Shown here in pieces: positions 1-5,006 of a stretch of DNA of 5,006 bases; position 1 is the stretch's first letter, and each line of letters begins with the position of its first letter. The translations under genes were made by a program, and so were the position numbers. The stretch is taken from positions 1 through 5,006 of the forward strand of contig CAMLHI010000204.1 in the NCBI GenBank assembly GCA_946479705.1, read 5' to 3'. The DNA is from an uncultured Oxalobacteraceae bacterium. Lineage in GTDB: Bacteria > Pseudomonadota > Gammaproteobacteria > Burkholderiales > Burkholderiaceae. The notes beneath the pieces are model-generated. The model was not told the origin of the DNA, did no database searches, and saw only the letters and a program-made list of their open reading frames with translations.

Positions 1-154
1 TTTTGAGATGCCGGGTAGTTGCGAAGCCGGATTGTGCTTAAGTCCGGTAGATTGGCTATGCCTGCCGTGTAGGTTTAGTCAGCAATGTCTATCTTGCGCC
101 GGCTGCTTTGGGGCGATAGCGGACTACACGGCCGCAGTCCGGGCGCTATCTAGC
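1..154. other. Intergenic flank left of the insertion sequence, no gene seen
   Basis: No convincing coding sequence is visible. The one plus-strand open frame here (8-244) is cysteine-rich, resembles no family I know and runs across the IS end, so it is not credible. By hand count GC is about 50% over 1-60 and 57% over 61-120, clearly below the cytochrome-assembly genes to the right. The stretch contains several inverted repeats (described separately). If the IS arrived by simple insertion, this was originally the sequence just downstream of the AI-2E-family gene. Confidence 0.6.
64..150. repeat. Overlapping, mutually exclusive inverted repeats
   Basis: GCCGTGTAG at 64-72 is exactly complementary to CTACACGGC at 124-132 (9 bp, 51-base loop). 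A second, tighter structure pairs GATAGC plus GGACT (115-125) with AGTCC and GCTATC (136-140 and 145-150), leaving GGGC (141-144) as a bulge and a 10-base loop. The two share bases 124-125, and the loop of the second is an arm of the first, so both cannot form fully at once. No T-run follows on either strand, so a classical intrinsic terminator is not supported. It might still be a 3'-end structure of the minus-strand operon. Confidence 0.4.
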
Positions 155-158
155 CTAG
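155..158. repeat. Left copy of CTAG target-site duplication
   Basis: CTAG here matches CTAG at 1626-1629 and abuts the left inverted repeat. IS701-family elements are known to duplicate 4 bp of YTAR/CTAG type. Because the target is nearly fixed, matching copies support the boundary but do not by themselves prove that the two flanks were once adjacent. Confidence 0.8.
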
Positions 159-177
159 TCTTACTAGGTCACAAAAT
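159..177 (+). repeat. Left terminal inverted repeat (IRL)
   Basis: TCTTACTAGGTCACAAAAT matches the reverse complement of the right end at 17 of 19 positions; the mismatches are at positions 8 and 9. Similarity stops directly after it. It contains a further CTAG at 164-167. Confidence 0.88.
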
Positions 178-196
178 TGAATTATGTGCGTATACT
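168..196 (+). promoter_or_regulatory. Candidate transposase promoter at the inner edge of IRL
   Basis: TATACT at 191-196 matches 5 of 6 bases of the sigma-70 -10 consensus. GTCACA at 168-173, 17 bases upstream and inside the inverted repeat, matches 4 of 6 bases of the -35 consensus. Placement 32 bases ahead of the ATG at 228 is sensible, and a -35 within the terminal repeat is common in insertion sequences. No experimental support is available from sequence alone. Confidence 0.4.
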
Positions 197-202
197 GTTG
201 AA

Positions 203-221
203 CTGTCTATAACGACAGGAG
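203..221 (+). promoter_or_regulatory. Shine-Dalgarno of the transposase, partly inside a small stem
   Basis: AGGAG at 217-221 lies 6 bases before ATG at 228, a strong ribosome site that marks 228 as the original start. CTGTC (203-207) can pair with GACAG (214-218) across a 6-base loop, which would cover the first two bases of the AGGAG. Hairpins that limit transposase translation from read-through transcripts are known in other IS families; here the stem is only 5 bp, so a role is tentative. Confidence 0.45.
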
Positions 222-227
222 ACGGGA

Positions 228-311
228 ATGACGAATTTGGCTGAGCTGGACATTTATCTCGAGCGGCTGTGCGGCGCGTTGGGGTTATATGGATCGCAGG
301 ATAAGTCTTAA
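228..311 (+). pseudogene. Out-of-frame N-terminal piece of the IS701 transposase
   Basis: ATG at 228, with a good Shine-Dalgarno, opens a 27-codon frame that stops at 309-311. Its first 19 residues (MTNLAELDIYLERLCGALG) look like the usual start of IS701-type transposases, where a YLE.LC..LG segment precedes a (H/Y).DRR..L.DYC.GL segment. That second segment is here in another frame (from TAT at 286). Dropping one base of the GGGGTT run at 281-286 would join LCGALG to YMDRRISLKDYCQGL without a gap. I infer a single-base insertion around 285. A +1 programmed shift is possible but has no recognised slippery motif; a sequencing error is also possible. Confidence 0.65.
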
Positions 312-1521
312 AGACTACTGCCAAGGGCTGATGCTGCCGATCGCGCGTAAGAGCGTCGAGCCTTTGGCGGCGTACATCAAGCCGACGCAAGTACGCGCCA
401 AACACCAGTCCCTTCACCATTTTGTGGCGAAATCAACGTGGTCGGACACTGCTGTGCTGACATCGGTGTGCGATCAGGTCAAACCGTTGCTGGCCACCGA
501 TACCGGATATTTTTGGATCGTCGATGACACCGGCTTCCCGAAGAAAGGCAAGCATTCAGTCGGCGTGGCAAGGCAGTACTGCGGGCAACTGGGCAAGCAG
601 GATAACTGCCAGGTAGCCGTCAGCTTGTCGCTGGCCACCGAGTTGGGCAGCATACCGATCGCCTATCAACTCTACCTTCCCAAGGACTGGGCAAGCGATC
701 CGGTCCGCCGCGGCGTGGCTGGCGTTCCGGAAGGAATCGCCTTTGCAACCAAGCCGGAAATCGCGCTTGAGCAACTACACGGCGCGCTCGCCTCGGGCAC
801 GCCGCCGGGCGTGGTCCTGGCCGATGCTGGCTACGGTGACGAGACTGCATTTCGCGATGGCATCACTGAACTGGGCATGTTATACGCGGTGGGCATTCGG
901 CCAGCGACGACGGTGTGGGCGCCGGGCACCACGCCGCTGCCGCCCAAGCAATGGAGTGGGCGTGACAATCGACCGACGCGCTTGCGCCGCGAAGCCGGCA
1001 ACGAACCCGTTTCAGTGAAAACATTGGCGTTGTCGCTGCCATCGCAAGCCTTCCGCCAAGTCACATGGCGAGAAGGTAGCAATGCCGAGCTATCTTCCTG
1101 CTTCGCCGCGCTGCGGGTGCGCCCCGCTCATCGAGACAATGAAGGTACCAAGATGCGGGCCGAAGAATGGCTACTGATCGAATGGCCGGAAGGCGACACG
1201 GAACCACTGAAATACTTCCTGTCCACCGCGCCCGACGATGCAACTCTTGAGCAAATCGTGTTCGTGACAAAAATGCGCTGGCGTATTGAGCGAGACTATC
1301 AGGAACTAAAGCAAGAATTTGGACTCGGGCACTACGAGGGCCGCGGCTGGCGTGGATTTCATCACCACGCCACACTGTGCATCGCCGCCTACGGTTTTCT
1401 GACCACGCAGCGCCTCAATCATCCCGGCGTCAAAAAAAACTCTGCAGAGCCAGAAACGCCTCACTTACCCAACGATTACATTCCTCGCGGAGGCAGGGCG
1501 AGCGCAACGTCATGTCCCTGA
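289..1521 (+). CDS. IS701-family DDE transposase, main reading frame (410 aa)
   Basis: This is the DDE recombinase that would cut and rejoin the ends of the element. The first catalytic Asp is D79 or D80 in IVDDTGFPKKG. The second is probably D179 in VLADAGYGD. The Glu is E334 in MRWRIERDYQELKQE, where R330, E334 and K341 reproduce the R-x3-E-x6-K part of the IS4-type signature; the usual Tyr at 327 is Thr. The motif GLGHYEGRGW (345-354) and the FHHHATLCIAAYGFL segment (357-371) are typical of IS701 transposases. The ATG at 289 has only a weak ribosome site (GGGG at 281-284) and starts some 20 residues into the family domain; the genuine start is probably 228 in another frame. The last ten residues (GGRASATSCP) look unrelated to family tails. 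Family assignment is firm; activity is doubtful. Confidence 0.85.
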   Translation: MDRRISLKDYCQGLMLPIARKSVEPLAAYIKPTQVRAKHQSLHHFVAKSTWSDTAVLTSVCDQVKPLLATDTGYFWIVDDTGFPKKGKHSVGVARQYCGQLGKQDNCQVAVSLSLATELGSIPIAYQLYLPKDWASDPVRRGVAGVPEGIAFATKPEIALEQLHGALASGTPPGVVLADAGYGDETAFRDGITELGMLYAVGIRPATTVWAPGTTPLPPKQWSGRDNRPTRLRREAGNEPVSVKTLALSLPSQAFRQVTWREGSNAELSSCFAALRVRPAHRDNEGTKMRAEEWLLIEWPEGDTEPLKYFLSTAPDDATLEQIVFVTKMRWRIERDYQELKQEFGLGHYEGRGWRGFHHHATLCIAAYGFLTTQRLNHPGVKKNSAEPETPHLPNDYIPRGGRASATSCP

Positions 1522-1615
1522 CTCCATTACAACGCTGCGCGCGCTCATCGCCAGTTCAATCGCTACACAACTACAGCGTTGCCCATGCTGCTCTCAAGTA
1601 AAGCTTATTTTGTGA
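1487..1615 (+). pseudogene. Out-of-frame C-terminal tail of the IS701 transposase
   Basis: In the frame containing CAT at 1511, translation gives RHVPDSITTLRALIASSIA, then TQLQRCPCCSQVKLIL, with a stop at 1613-1615. To my recollection, a RHVP(D/N)SI.TLR start and an RCPCC-like end are typical of IS701 transposase C termini. The main frame leaves this path somewhere in 1486-1510 and stops at 1519-1521. Joining them needs a net shift of one base. The tail would run into the right inverted repeat, which is common when an IS is compact. I infer a second frameshift mutation; the exact base cannot be fixed without a close relative. Confidence 0.6.
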
Positions 1616-1625
1616 CACAGTAAGA
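1607..1625 (-). repeat. Right terminal inverted repeat (IRR)
   Basis: Read on the minus strand it is TCTTACTGTGTCACAAAAT, matching the left end at 17 of 19 positions. It abuts CTAG at 1626-1629 and contains the TGA (1613-1615) that would end the restored transposase frame. Confidence 0.88.
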
Positions 1626-1629
1626 CTAG
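1626..1629. repeat. Right copy of CTAG target duplication, overlapping a stop codon
   Basis: CTAG abuts the right inverted repeat. Read on the minus strand, its last three bases (1628-1626) are the TAG stop of the AI-2E-family gene, whose final codons are AAC AGC TAG. Since the duplicated CTAG restores the same bases, insertion would not have changed that protein. Confidence 0.82.
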
Positions 1630-2699
1630 CTGTTGGCGCTGACGATAGCAGGCTTCACGCCGGTCCATTCGCGCATGAGCGAATAGCCCACCGCCAGTAG
1701 CGTCGGGCCGATGAAGATGCCGATGAAGCCAAAGGCGATCACCCCGCCCAGCACTCCGAGCAGCACCAGCAAAAACGGCAGGCTGCTGCCGCGGCTGATC
1801 AGCATGGGCTTGACGATATTGTCCACGCCGCTGATCACCACCAGCCCATATACCAGCATGAACACGCCCCAGCCCGGCCGCCCCTGGTCGAACAGCCACA
1901 GGGTGGCGCCGCCCCAGACGATGGGTGGGCCGATCGGCACCAGCGACCCCACGAAGGTGGCAAAGCCGAGCAGCGGCACGGCCGGCACGCCGGCGATGGC
2001 AAAGCCGATGGCCGCCACCACGCCCTGCGCCAGCGCCGTGCCGAGCAGGCCGTACATGACCCCGCGCACGGTATTGCTGACCGTGGCGGCGACCTTGGCG
2101 GCATTCTCGCCGATGATCTTGTGCATCATGACTTCGATCGCTTCGAGCAGGCGGTAGCCGTCGCGGTACAGGAAGAAGCTGACGAAGGCAGCCAGGCTCA
2201 GCTGCGCCACGCCTGCACCCAGCACGATGCCGCCGCTGAGCAGGTAGTGGCGTGCCGGTTCCAGCATGCGACGCGCAAGGTCCACCATCTGCTCTCGGCT
2301 GGACATCAGCTGGCGCAGGTAAGTGTCGAGTTGCTCGCCGACCATGGGGATGCGGCGTATCCACTCGGGCGGGGTGACGTGGCCGGAAGCCACCGCCGTG
2401 CGCAGCTGATCGTAGAAATTGCCGACGTCGTCGGCCAGGTTGTAGGCCACCAGCGCAATCGGCAGGATGATCAGCAGCACCAGGCTGAGCGTGAGGATGG
2501 CGGCGGCCAGGGTGCGCCTGCCCTTCAGGCGGCGCAGCACGGCCTGGTACAGCGGCCAGGTGGAAATGGCGATGGCGGCGGCGAACAGGATGGCGGCGGC
2601 GAACGGGCGCAGCACGTACAGGCAACCGATGGCCAGCAGCGCGATGGCGGCCAGCTGGGCATAGTTACGGGGCGCGGGGGCTGCGGGTCGTGTATCCAT
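1626..2699 (-). CDS. AI-2E family transporter (YdiK-like multi-pass membrane protein)
   Basis: A 357-residue inner-membrane protein of the AI-2E/UPF0118 family, which includes E. coli YdiK, PerM and TqsA. Members have been linked to autoinducer-2 export or cation/proton antiport, so the substrate here is unknown. About eight hydrophobic segments are visible: two near 15-50, one at 65-88, one near 152-177, then a dense group from 212 to 345. A soluble loop at about 89-150 follows segment three. Family hallmarks are YGLLGTALAQGVVAAIG (216-232), SLVPIGPP (252-259), DNIVKPMLI (293-301) and GIFIGPTLLA (327-336). Similarity to YdiK is recognised by eye. The ATG follows the sco stop by 17 bases, with AGGTGG as a somewhat distant ribosome site. 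It ends exactly in the CTAG at the IS border; the C terminus appears native. Probably the last gene of the operon. Confidence 0.92.
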   Translation of the reverse strand: MDTRPAAPAPRNYAQLAAIALLAIGCLYVLRPFAAAILFAAAIAISTWPLYQAVLRRLKGRRTLAAAILTLSLVLLIILPIALVAYNLADDVGNFYDQLRTAVASGHVTPPEWIRRIPMVGEQLDTYLRQLMSSREQMVDLARRMLEPARHYLLSGGIVLGAGVAQLSLAAFVSFFLYRDGYRLLEAIEVMMHKIIGENAAKVAATVSNTVRGVMYGLLGTALAQGVVAAIGFAIAGVPAVPLLGFATFVGSLVPIGPPIVWGGATLWLFDQGRPGWGVFMLVYGLVVISGVDNIVKPMLISRGSSLPFLLVLLGVLGGVIAFGFIGIFIGPTLLAVGYSLMREWTGVKPAIVSANS

Positions 2700-2711
2700 G
2701 CCGTGGGTCTG

Positions 2712-2717
2712 CCACCT
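2712..2717 (-). promoter_or_regulatory. Ribosome binding site of the AI-2E-family gene
   Basis: Minus-strand AGGTGG directly follows the TAA stop of the sco gene (TAAAGGTGG) and lies 12 bases before the ATG at 2699, longer than the usual 5-9. A GTG inside this motif is out of frame with the gene, so it is not an alternative start. The short gap supports co-transcription with sco. Confidence 0.55.
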
Positions 2718-3302
2718 TTAATTCAAGAGCTGCTTGATGTCATGCACGATTGCCTCCGTGCTTTGGCCGTTGCGCACGAACAGGCGGATCTTGCCGTTGC
2801 GGTCGAACACATAGGTCGCGGCCGTGTGGTCGAGGGTGTAGCTGTCCGGTGTCTTGCCGGGCTGCTTGGCATAGAACACCTTGAATTCCTTGGCGACCTT
2901 GGCAGTGGCCGCGGCATCGCCGTACAGGCCGATGAAGCGCGGGTCGAAGGCCGGCACGTACTGGGCCAGCAATTCCTGCTTGTCGCGCTCGGGATCGAGG
3001 GTGACGAACAGCACCTGCACCTGCTCGGCCTGCGGCCCCAGCGCCTTGAGCACATTGGCCATCTCGGCCATGGTGGTCGGGCACACGTCTGGACACTGGG
3101 TGTAGCCGAAGAACAGCATCACCACCTTGCCCTTGAAATCGGCCAGGGTGCGCGGCTTGCCGGTGTGATCGGTCAGGGAGAACTCTTTCGCGTAATCGAG
3201 CCCGGTCAGGTCGGTGTTTTGAAAGCTTAGCGGTTTGGTCTGCAGCTTGTCGCACGCGACCAGCGACAGGGCCAGCAGGCACAGGGCGAGGAATCGTTTC
3301 AT
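2718..3302 (-). CDS. SCO1/SenC/PrrC family copper chaperone, lipoprotein (194 aa)
   Basis: A periplasm-facing, membrane-anchored thioredoxin-fold protein. SCO proteins deliver copper to the CuA centre of cytochrome oxidase subunit II and/or reduce its cysteines. Residues 1-16 form a signal peptide ending in lipobox LVAC, making C17 the likely lipidated cysteine. The copper motif CPDVC (C70 and C74, in [15 protein letters not shown]) and the distal ligand H159 (in [11 protein letters not shown]) are all present, as is the conserved VTLDPERD (100-107). Length and fold order are normal. The start is fixed by context: ATG at 3302-3300 overlaps the ctaB stop (ATGA), the signal peptide begins there, and no strong Shine-Dalgarno is present, suggesting translational coupling. 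The reading frame stays open far upstream into ctaB, but that part is not protein-like. Neighbouring heme A genes support a role in aa3-type oxidase assembly. Confidence 0.94.
   Translation of the reverse strand: MKRFLALCLLALSLVACDKLQTKPLSFQNTDLTGLDYAKEFSLTDHTGKPRTLADFKGKVVMLFFGYTQCPDVCPTTMAEMANVLKALGPQAEQVQVLFVTLDPERDKQELLAQYVPAFDPRFIGLYGDAAATAKVAKEFKVFYAKQPGKTPDSYTLDHTAATYVFDRNGKIRLFVRNGQSTEAIVHDIKQLLN
3299..3302 (-). other. ATGA overlap joining ctaB and sco
   Basis: The TGA stop of ctaB (3301-3299) and the ATG of the sco gene (3302-3300) share bases in minus-strand ATGA. This arrangement usually indicates one transcript with coupled translation. Confidence 0.85.
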
Positions 3303-4195
3303 CCGATTTTGACGTAATGGTCCAGCAGCAGCGCGCCGAACAGGAGCGAGAGGTAAATGATCGACCAGGTGAAGGCCTTGCGGGCGCGCAGGTCGGAATA
3401 GTGGCGGTGGATTTGCCAGCCGTGCCACAGGAACACGGCGTTGAGGATCACCGCCGATACCAGGTAGATCAGCCCGCTCATCTTGACGGCGAAGGGCAGC
3501 ATGGTCGTGGCGGCCAGCGCGATCGAGTACAGCCACACGTGAAAGCCGGTGAAGTTCATGCCGTGCGTGACCGGCAGCATCGGCAGGCCAGAGCGCTTGT
3601 AGTCTTCGCGCCGGTACATGGCCAGCGCCCAGAAGTGCGGCGGGGTCCAGACGAAAATGATCAGCACCAGCAGCCAGGCTTGCATCGGAACGTCGTTGGC
3701 GATGGCCGCCCAGCCCAGCGCCGGCGGCATCGCGCCCGAGAGGCCGCCGATGACGATGTTTTGCGGCGTGGCAGGCTTGAGGATCAGGGTGTAGATGACG
3801 GCGTAGCCCACAAAAGTCACCAGGGTCAGCCACATGGTCAGCGGGTTGACCAGGGCATACAGCACCCACATGCCTGCCCCGCCAATGACGGCCGAGAAGA
3901 TCACGGTCTGGGTCTTGGTCAGCTCGCCCATGGCGGTGGCGCGCCGGGCCGTGCGCGCCATGCGCGAATCGATTTCGGATTCGAGCAGGCAGTTGCAGGC
4001 AAAAGCGGCGCCGGCCAGCAGCCAGATGCCGACCGTGGCGGCAATCACGATGCGCCACGGCGGCACGCCGTCGGTGGCCAGGAACATGCCGATCACGGCG
4101 CAGAAAACGGCCAGCTGGGTGACCCGTGGTTTGGTCAGCGCGAAATATTGCGCGGCACGGCTGGTGGACTTGTGGGTGGCGGTCTGGGTGGTCAT
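3299..4195 (-). CDS. ctaB: Heme O synthase / protoheme IX farnesyltransferase
   Basis: An integral inner-membrane UbiA-family prenyltransferase that adds a farnesyl group to heme B, giving heme O, the precursor of heme A (the gene is called cyoE in bo3-oxidase operons). The 298-residue length is normal. The first prenyl-diphosphate motif is N68-x3-E72-x3-D76 in [19 protein letters not shown]; Glu in place of the first Asp is, as I recall, seen in many betaproteobacterial homologues. Other hallmarks are [20 protein letters not shown] (139-158), [17 protein letters not shown] (183-199) and [13 protein letters not shown] (200-212). Roughly nine hydrophobic helices are spread through the chain. 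The ATG at 4195-4193 overlaps the ctaA stop by four bases and gives the typical soluble N-terminal leader before LTKPRVTQL (20-28). No strong Shine-Dalgarno is visible, consistent with coupling. Confidence 0.96.
   Translation of the reverse strand: MTTQTATHKSTSRAAQYFALTKPRVTQLAVFCAVIGMFLATDGVPPWRIVIAATVGIWLLAGAAFACNCLLESEIDSRMARTARRATAMGELTKTQTVIFSAVIGGAGMWVLYALVNPLTMWLTLVTFVGYAVIYTLILKPATPQNIVIGGLSGAMPPALGWAAIANDVPMQAWLLVLIIFVWTPPHFWALAMYRREDYKRSGLPMLPVTHGMNFTGFHVWLYSIALAATTMLPFAVKMSGLIYLVSAVILNAVFLWHGWQIHRHYSDLRARKAFTWSIIYLSLLFGALLLDHYVKIG
4192..4195 (-). other. ATGA overlap joining ctaA and ctaB
   Basis: The TGA stop of ctaA (4194-4192) and the ATG of ctaB (4195-4193) overlap as ATGA on the minus strand, so the two successive enzymes of heme A synthesis are probably translated in a coupled way. 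Confidence 0.85.
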
Positions 4196-5006
4196 GGGTG
4201 TGCGTTGCTTGCCGCTGAAGTGCGGTGGCGAATCGCGTAGTTTAACATGGTCACCAGGGCCACAAGGGCGGCGGCGCCGGCGTTATGCAGCACGGCAATG
4301 GCGAGCGGGAAGTTCAGGAAGACCGTGGCGATGCCGCTCAGCAGCTGGACCAGCAGCACCACCTTGATCAGGCGGGCATACCGACGTAGGCCGGGCACCT
4401 TGAGGGCGCGCCAGGCGGTCCAGCCGAGCACGCCAAATACCGCGAAGGCCATGTTGCGGTGGACCCAGTGGATGGCGGTGAGCGCGGAAAACGGTAGATA
4501 GTGGCCGGCGGCGGTCTTGCCCAGCTCGCGCCACAGGGTAAAGCCGTGCTGGAAGTCCATCTCCGGCACCAGTTGGCCGCCGCACAGGGGGAATTCGGTG
4601 CACGCCAGGGTGGCGTAATTGGTGCTGACCCAGCCGCCCAGGGCGATCTGCAGGGTCAGGATTGCGGCCGACGCCAGCCCCAGCGCGGGCAGGTTCGATG
4701 GGACCGCGTCCGCATGCGCGCCGCTCTGGCGCGCGCCCAGCCACACCAGCATGGCCAGCAAGCCCATGCCCAGCAGCAGGTGGGTGGTGACAATCACCGG
4801 CTGCAGCTTCATGGTCACGGTCCAGGCGCCGAACGCTCCCTGCAGGCAAACGAACAGGAACAGCGCGCCAGGCAAGCCCGGATGGAACACCGGATTGCGA
4901 GTCTTGCGCCATTGCAGCGCCGCGGTGCCCAGCAGCGCGATGATCAGGATGCCGATGCCCATGGCCAGGAAGCGGTGGATCATTTCGATCCAGGCTTTCA
5001 GCACGG
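4192..5006 (-). CDS. ctaA: Heme A synthase, COX15/CtaA family (5' end outside window)
   Basis: An inner-membrane enzyme that oxidises the C8 methyl of heme O to the formyl group of heme A for aa3-type oxidases. About 270 residues are visible; the reading frame runs off the window edge, so roughly the first 75-100 residues (first membrane helix and N-terminal cysteine loop) are missing. The GTG at 5004-5002 is only the first full codon, not a start. Numbering from it, conserved heme-binding histidines appear at H10 (WIEMIHR), H75 (VTTHLLLGM), H179/H182 (IHWVHR) and H240 (VLHNAGA). The periplasmic loop with C135 and C141 (CTEFPLC) follows GGWVSTNY (123-130), the half-repeat typical of the family. 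The AWIEMIHR form resembles the proteobacterial class known from Pseudomonas. It is first in the visible operon, upstream of ctaB. Confidence 0.95.
   Translation of the reverse strand, partial: VLKAWIEMIHRFLAMGIGILIIALLGTAALQWRKTRNPVFHPGLPGALFLFVCLQGAFGAWTVTMKLQPVIVTTHLLLGMGLLAMLVWLGARQSGAHADAVPSNLPALGLASAAILTLQIALGGWVSTNYATLACTEFPLCGGQLVPEMDFQHGFTLWRELGKTAAGHYLPFSALTAIHWVHRNMAFAVFGVLGWTAWRALKVPGLRRYARLIKVVLLVQLLSGIATVFLNFPLAIAVLHNAGAAALVALVTMLNYAIRHRTSAASNAHP

Larger units (their letters stand above)
159..1625 (+). mobile_element. IS701-family insertion sequence, 1467 bp, transposase probably frameshifted
   Basis: The element is delimited by a 19-bp imperfect inverted repeat (159-177 and 1607-1625) and flanked by CTAG on both sides. 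Its length, CTAG target and single DDE transposase of about 400 residues fit the IS701 family. A promoter-like -10, a Shine-Dalgarno and an ATG lie just inside the left end. The transposase points toward the minus-strand operon, so the two are convergent and almost touching. Base composition is mildly lower in GC than the operon, as expected of acquired DNA. The transposase reading frame appears broken near both ends, so autonomous movement is doubtful. Confidence 0.88.

Noticed and set aside
26..48. CCGGA/TCCGG hairpin in the left flank as an intrinsic terminator
   Set aside because: Only 5 bp with an 11-base loop; the run of four T at 1-4 lies about 20 bases from the stem on the wrong side for the plus strand, and on the minus strand it would read as A.
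1..154. tRNA, small RNA, riboswitch or CRISPR in the left flank
   Set aside because: Repeats are short and irregular, no cloverleaf or T-loop motif was found, and no regular spacer pattern exists.
8..244. Plus-strand 78-codon open frame across the flank and the left IS end
   Set aside because: It crosses the insertion junction, has no ribosome site that I can see and resembles no family; it cannot be an ancestral gene.
281..290. Programmed -1 frameshift site in the transposase
   Set aside because: GGGGTTATA is not an X-XXY-YYZ heptamer in the 228 frame, and joining the two frames needs a +1, not a -1, shift.
1594..2625. Minus-strand 343-codon frame overlapping the AI-2E-family gene
   Set aside because: Out-of-frame Arg/His/Pro-rich shadow of the transporter gene that also runs into the IS.
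2121..3230. Long plus-strand open frame (369 codons) antisense to the AI-2E-family and sco genes
   Set aside because: Composition (His, Gln, Gly, Val repeats) is typical of antisense frames of GC-rich genes, and the opposite strand encodes two clear families.
2718..4058. A 446-codon minus-strand open frame that would fuse a long N-terminal region to the SCO protein
   Set aside because: The upstream part lies in an alternative frame of ctaB, is rich in Arg/His/Ala and has no domain sense. The SCO signal peptide and lipobox begin exactly at the ATGA overlap, so the real start is 3302.
3317..4240. Plus-strand open frame (307 codons) antisense to ctaB
   Set aside because: Arg/Gly/His/Gln-rich shadow with no recognisable domain; ctaB on the other strand is unambiguous.

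Overview
The window looks like the chromosome of a high-GC Burkholderiales-type betaproteobacterium, possibly Oxalobacteraceae (Massilia/Duganella/Janthinobacterium group). That placement comes from codon bias, protein character and gene order as I recall them, not from a search. The window has two parts: an insertion sequence on the left, and the distal end of a respiratory-enzyme assembly operon read on the minus strand.

Positions 1-154 are an AT-richer intergenic flank (about 50-57% GC by hand count in the first 120 bases) with no supportable gene but with overlapping inverted repeats. Positions 159-1625 are a 1467-bp IS701-family insertion sequence. It has 19-bp imperfect terminal inverted repeats (17/19 identical) and is bordered on each side by CTAG, the kind of 4-bp target duplication known for this family. 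Its transposase (+ strand) keeps a recognisable D-D-E core. However, its N-terminal start (ATG at 228, good Shine-Dalgarno) and its apparent C-terminal tail lie in different frames from the main 289-1521 frame, so the element is probably decayed or, less likely, recoded.

Positions 1626-5006 (minus strand) hold ctaA (heme A synthase, 5' end cut by the window edge), ctaB (heme O synthase/protoheme farnesyltransferase), a SCO1/SenC copper-chaperone lipoprotein and an AI-2E-family (YdiK-like) membrane protein. ctaA/ctaB and ctaB/sco each overlap by ATGA, and the sco-to-transporter gap is 17 bases, so this reads as one co-transcribed unit. CtaB converts heme B to heme O and CtaA converts heme O to heme A. 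The SCO protein helps load copper into the CuA site of aa3-type cytochrome oxidase. The fourth gene has no established role in that pathway.

The most notable detail is the junction. The CTAG at 1626-1629 contains the TAG stop codon of the transporter gene, so insertion with target duplication left that protein intact while separating the operon from its original 3' flank. I see no sign of an undescribed system here; the interest lies in the IS junction and the broken transposase.
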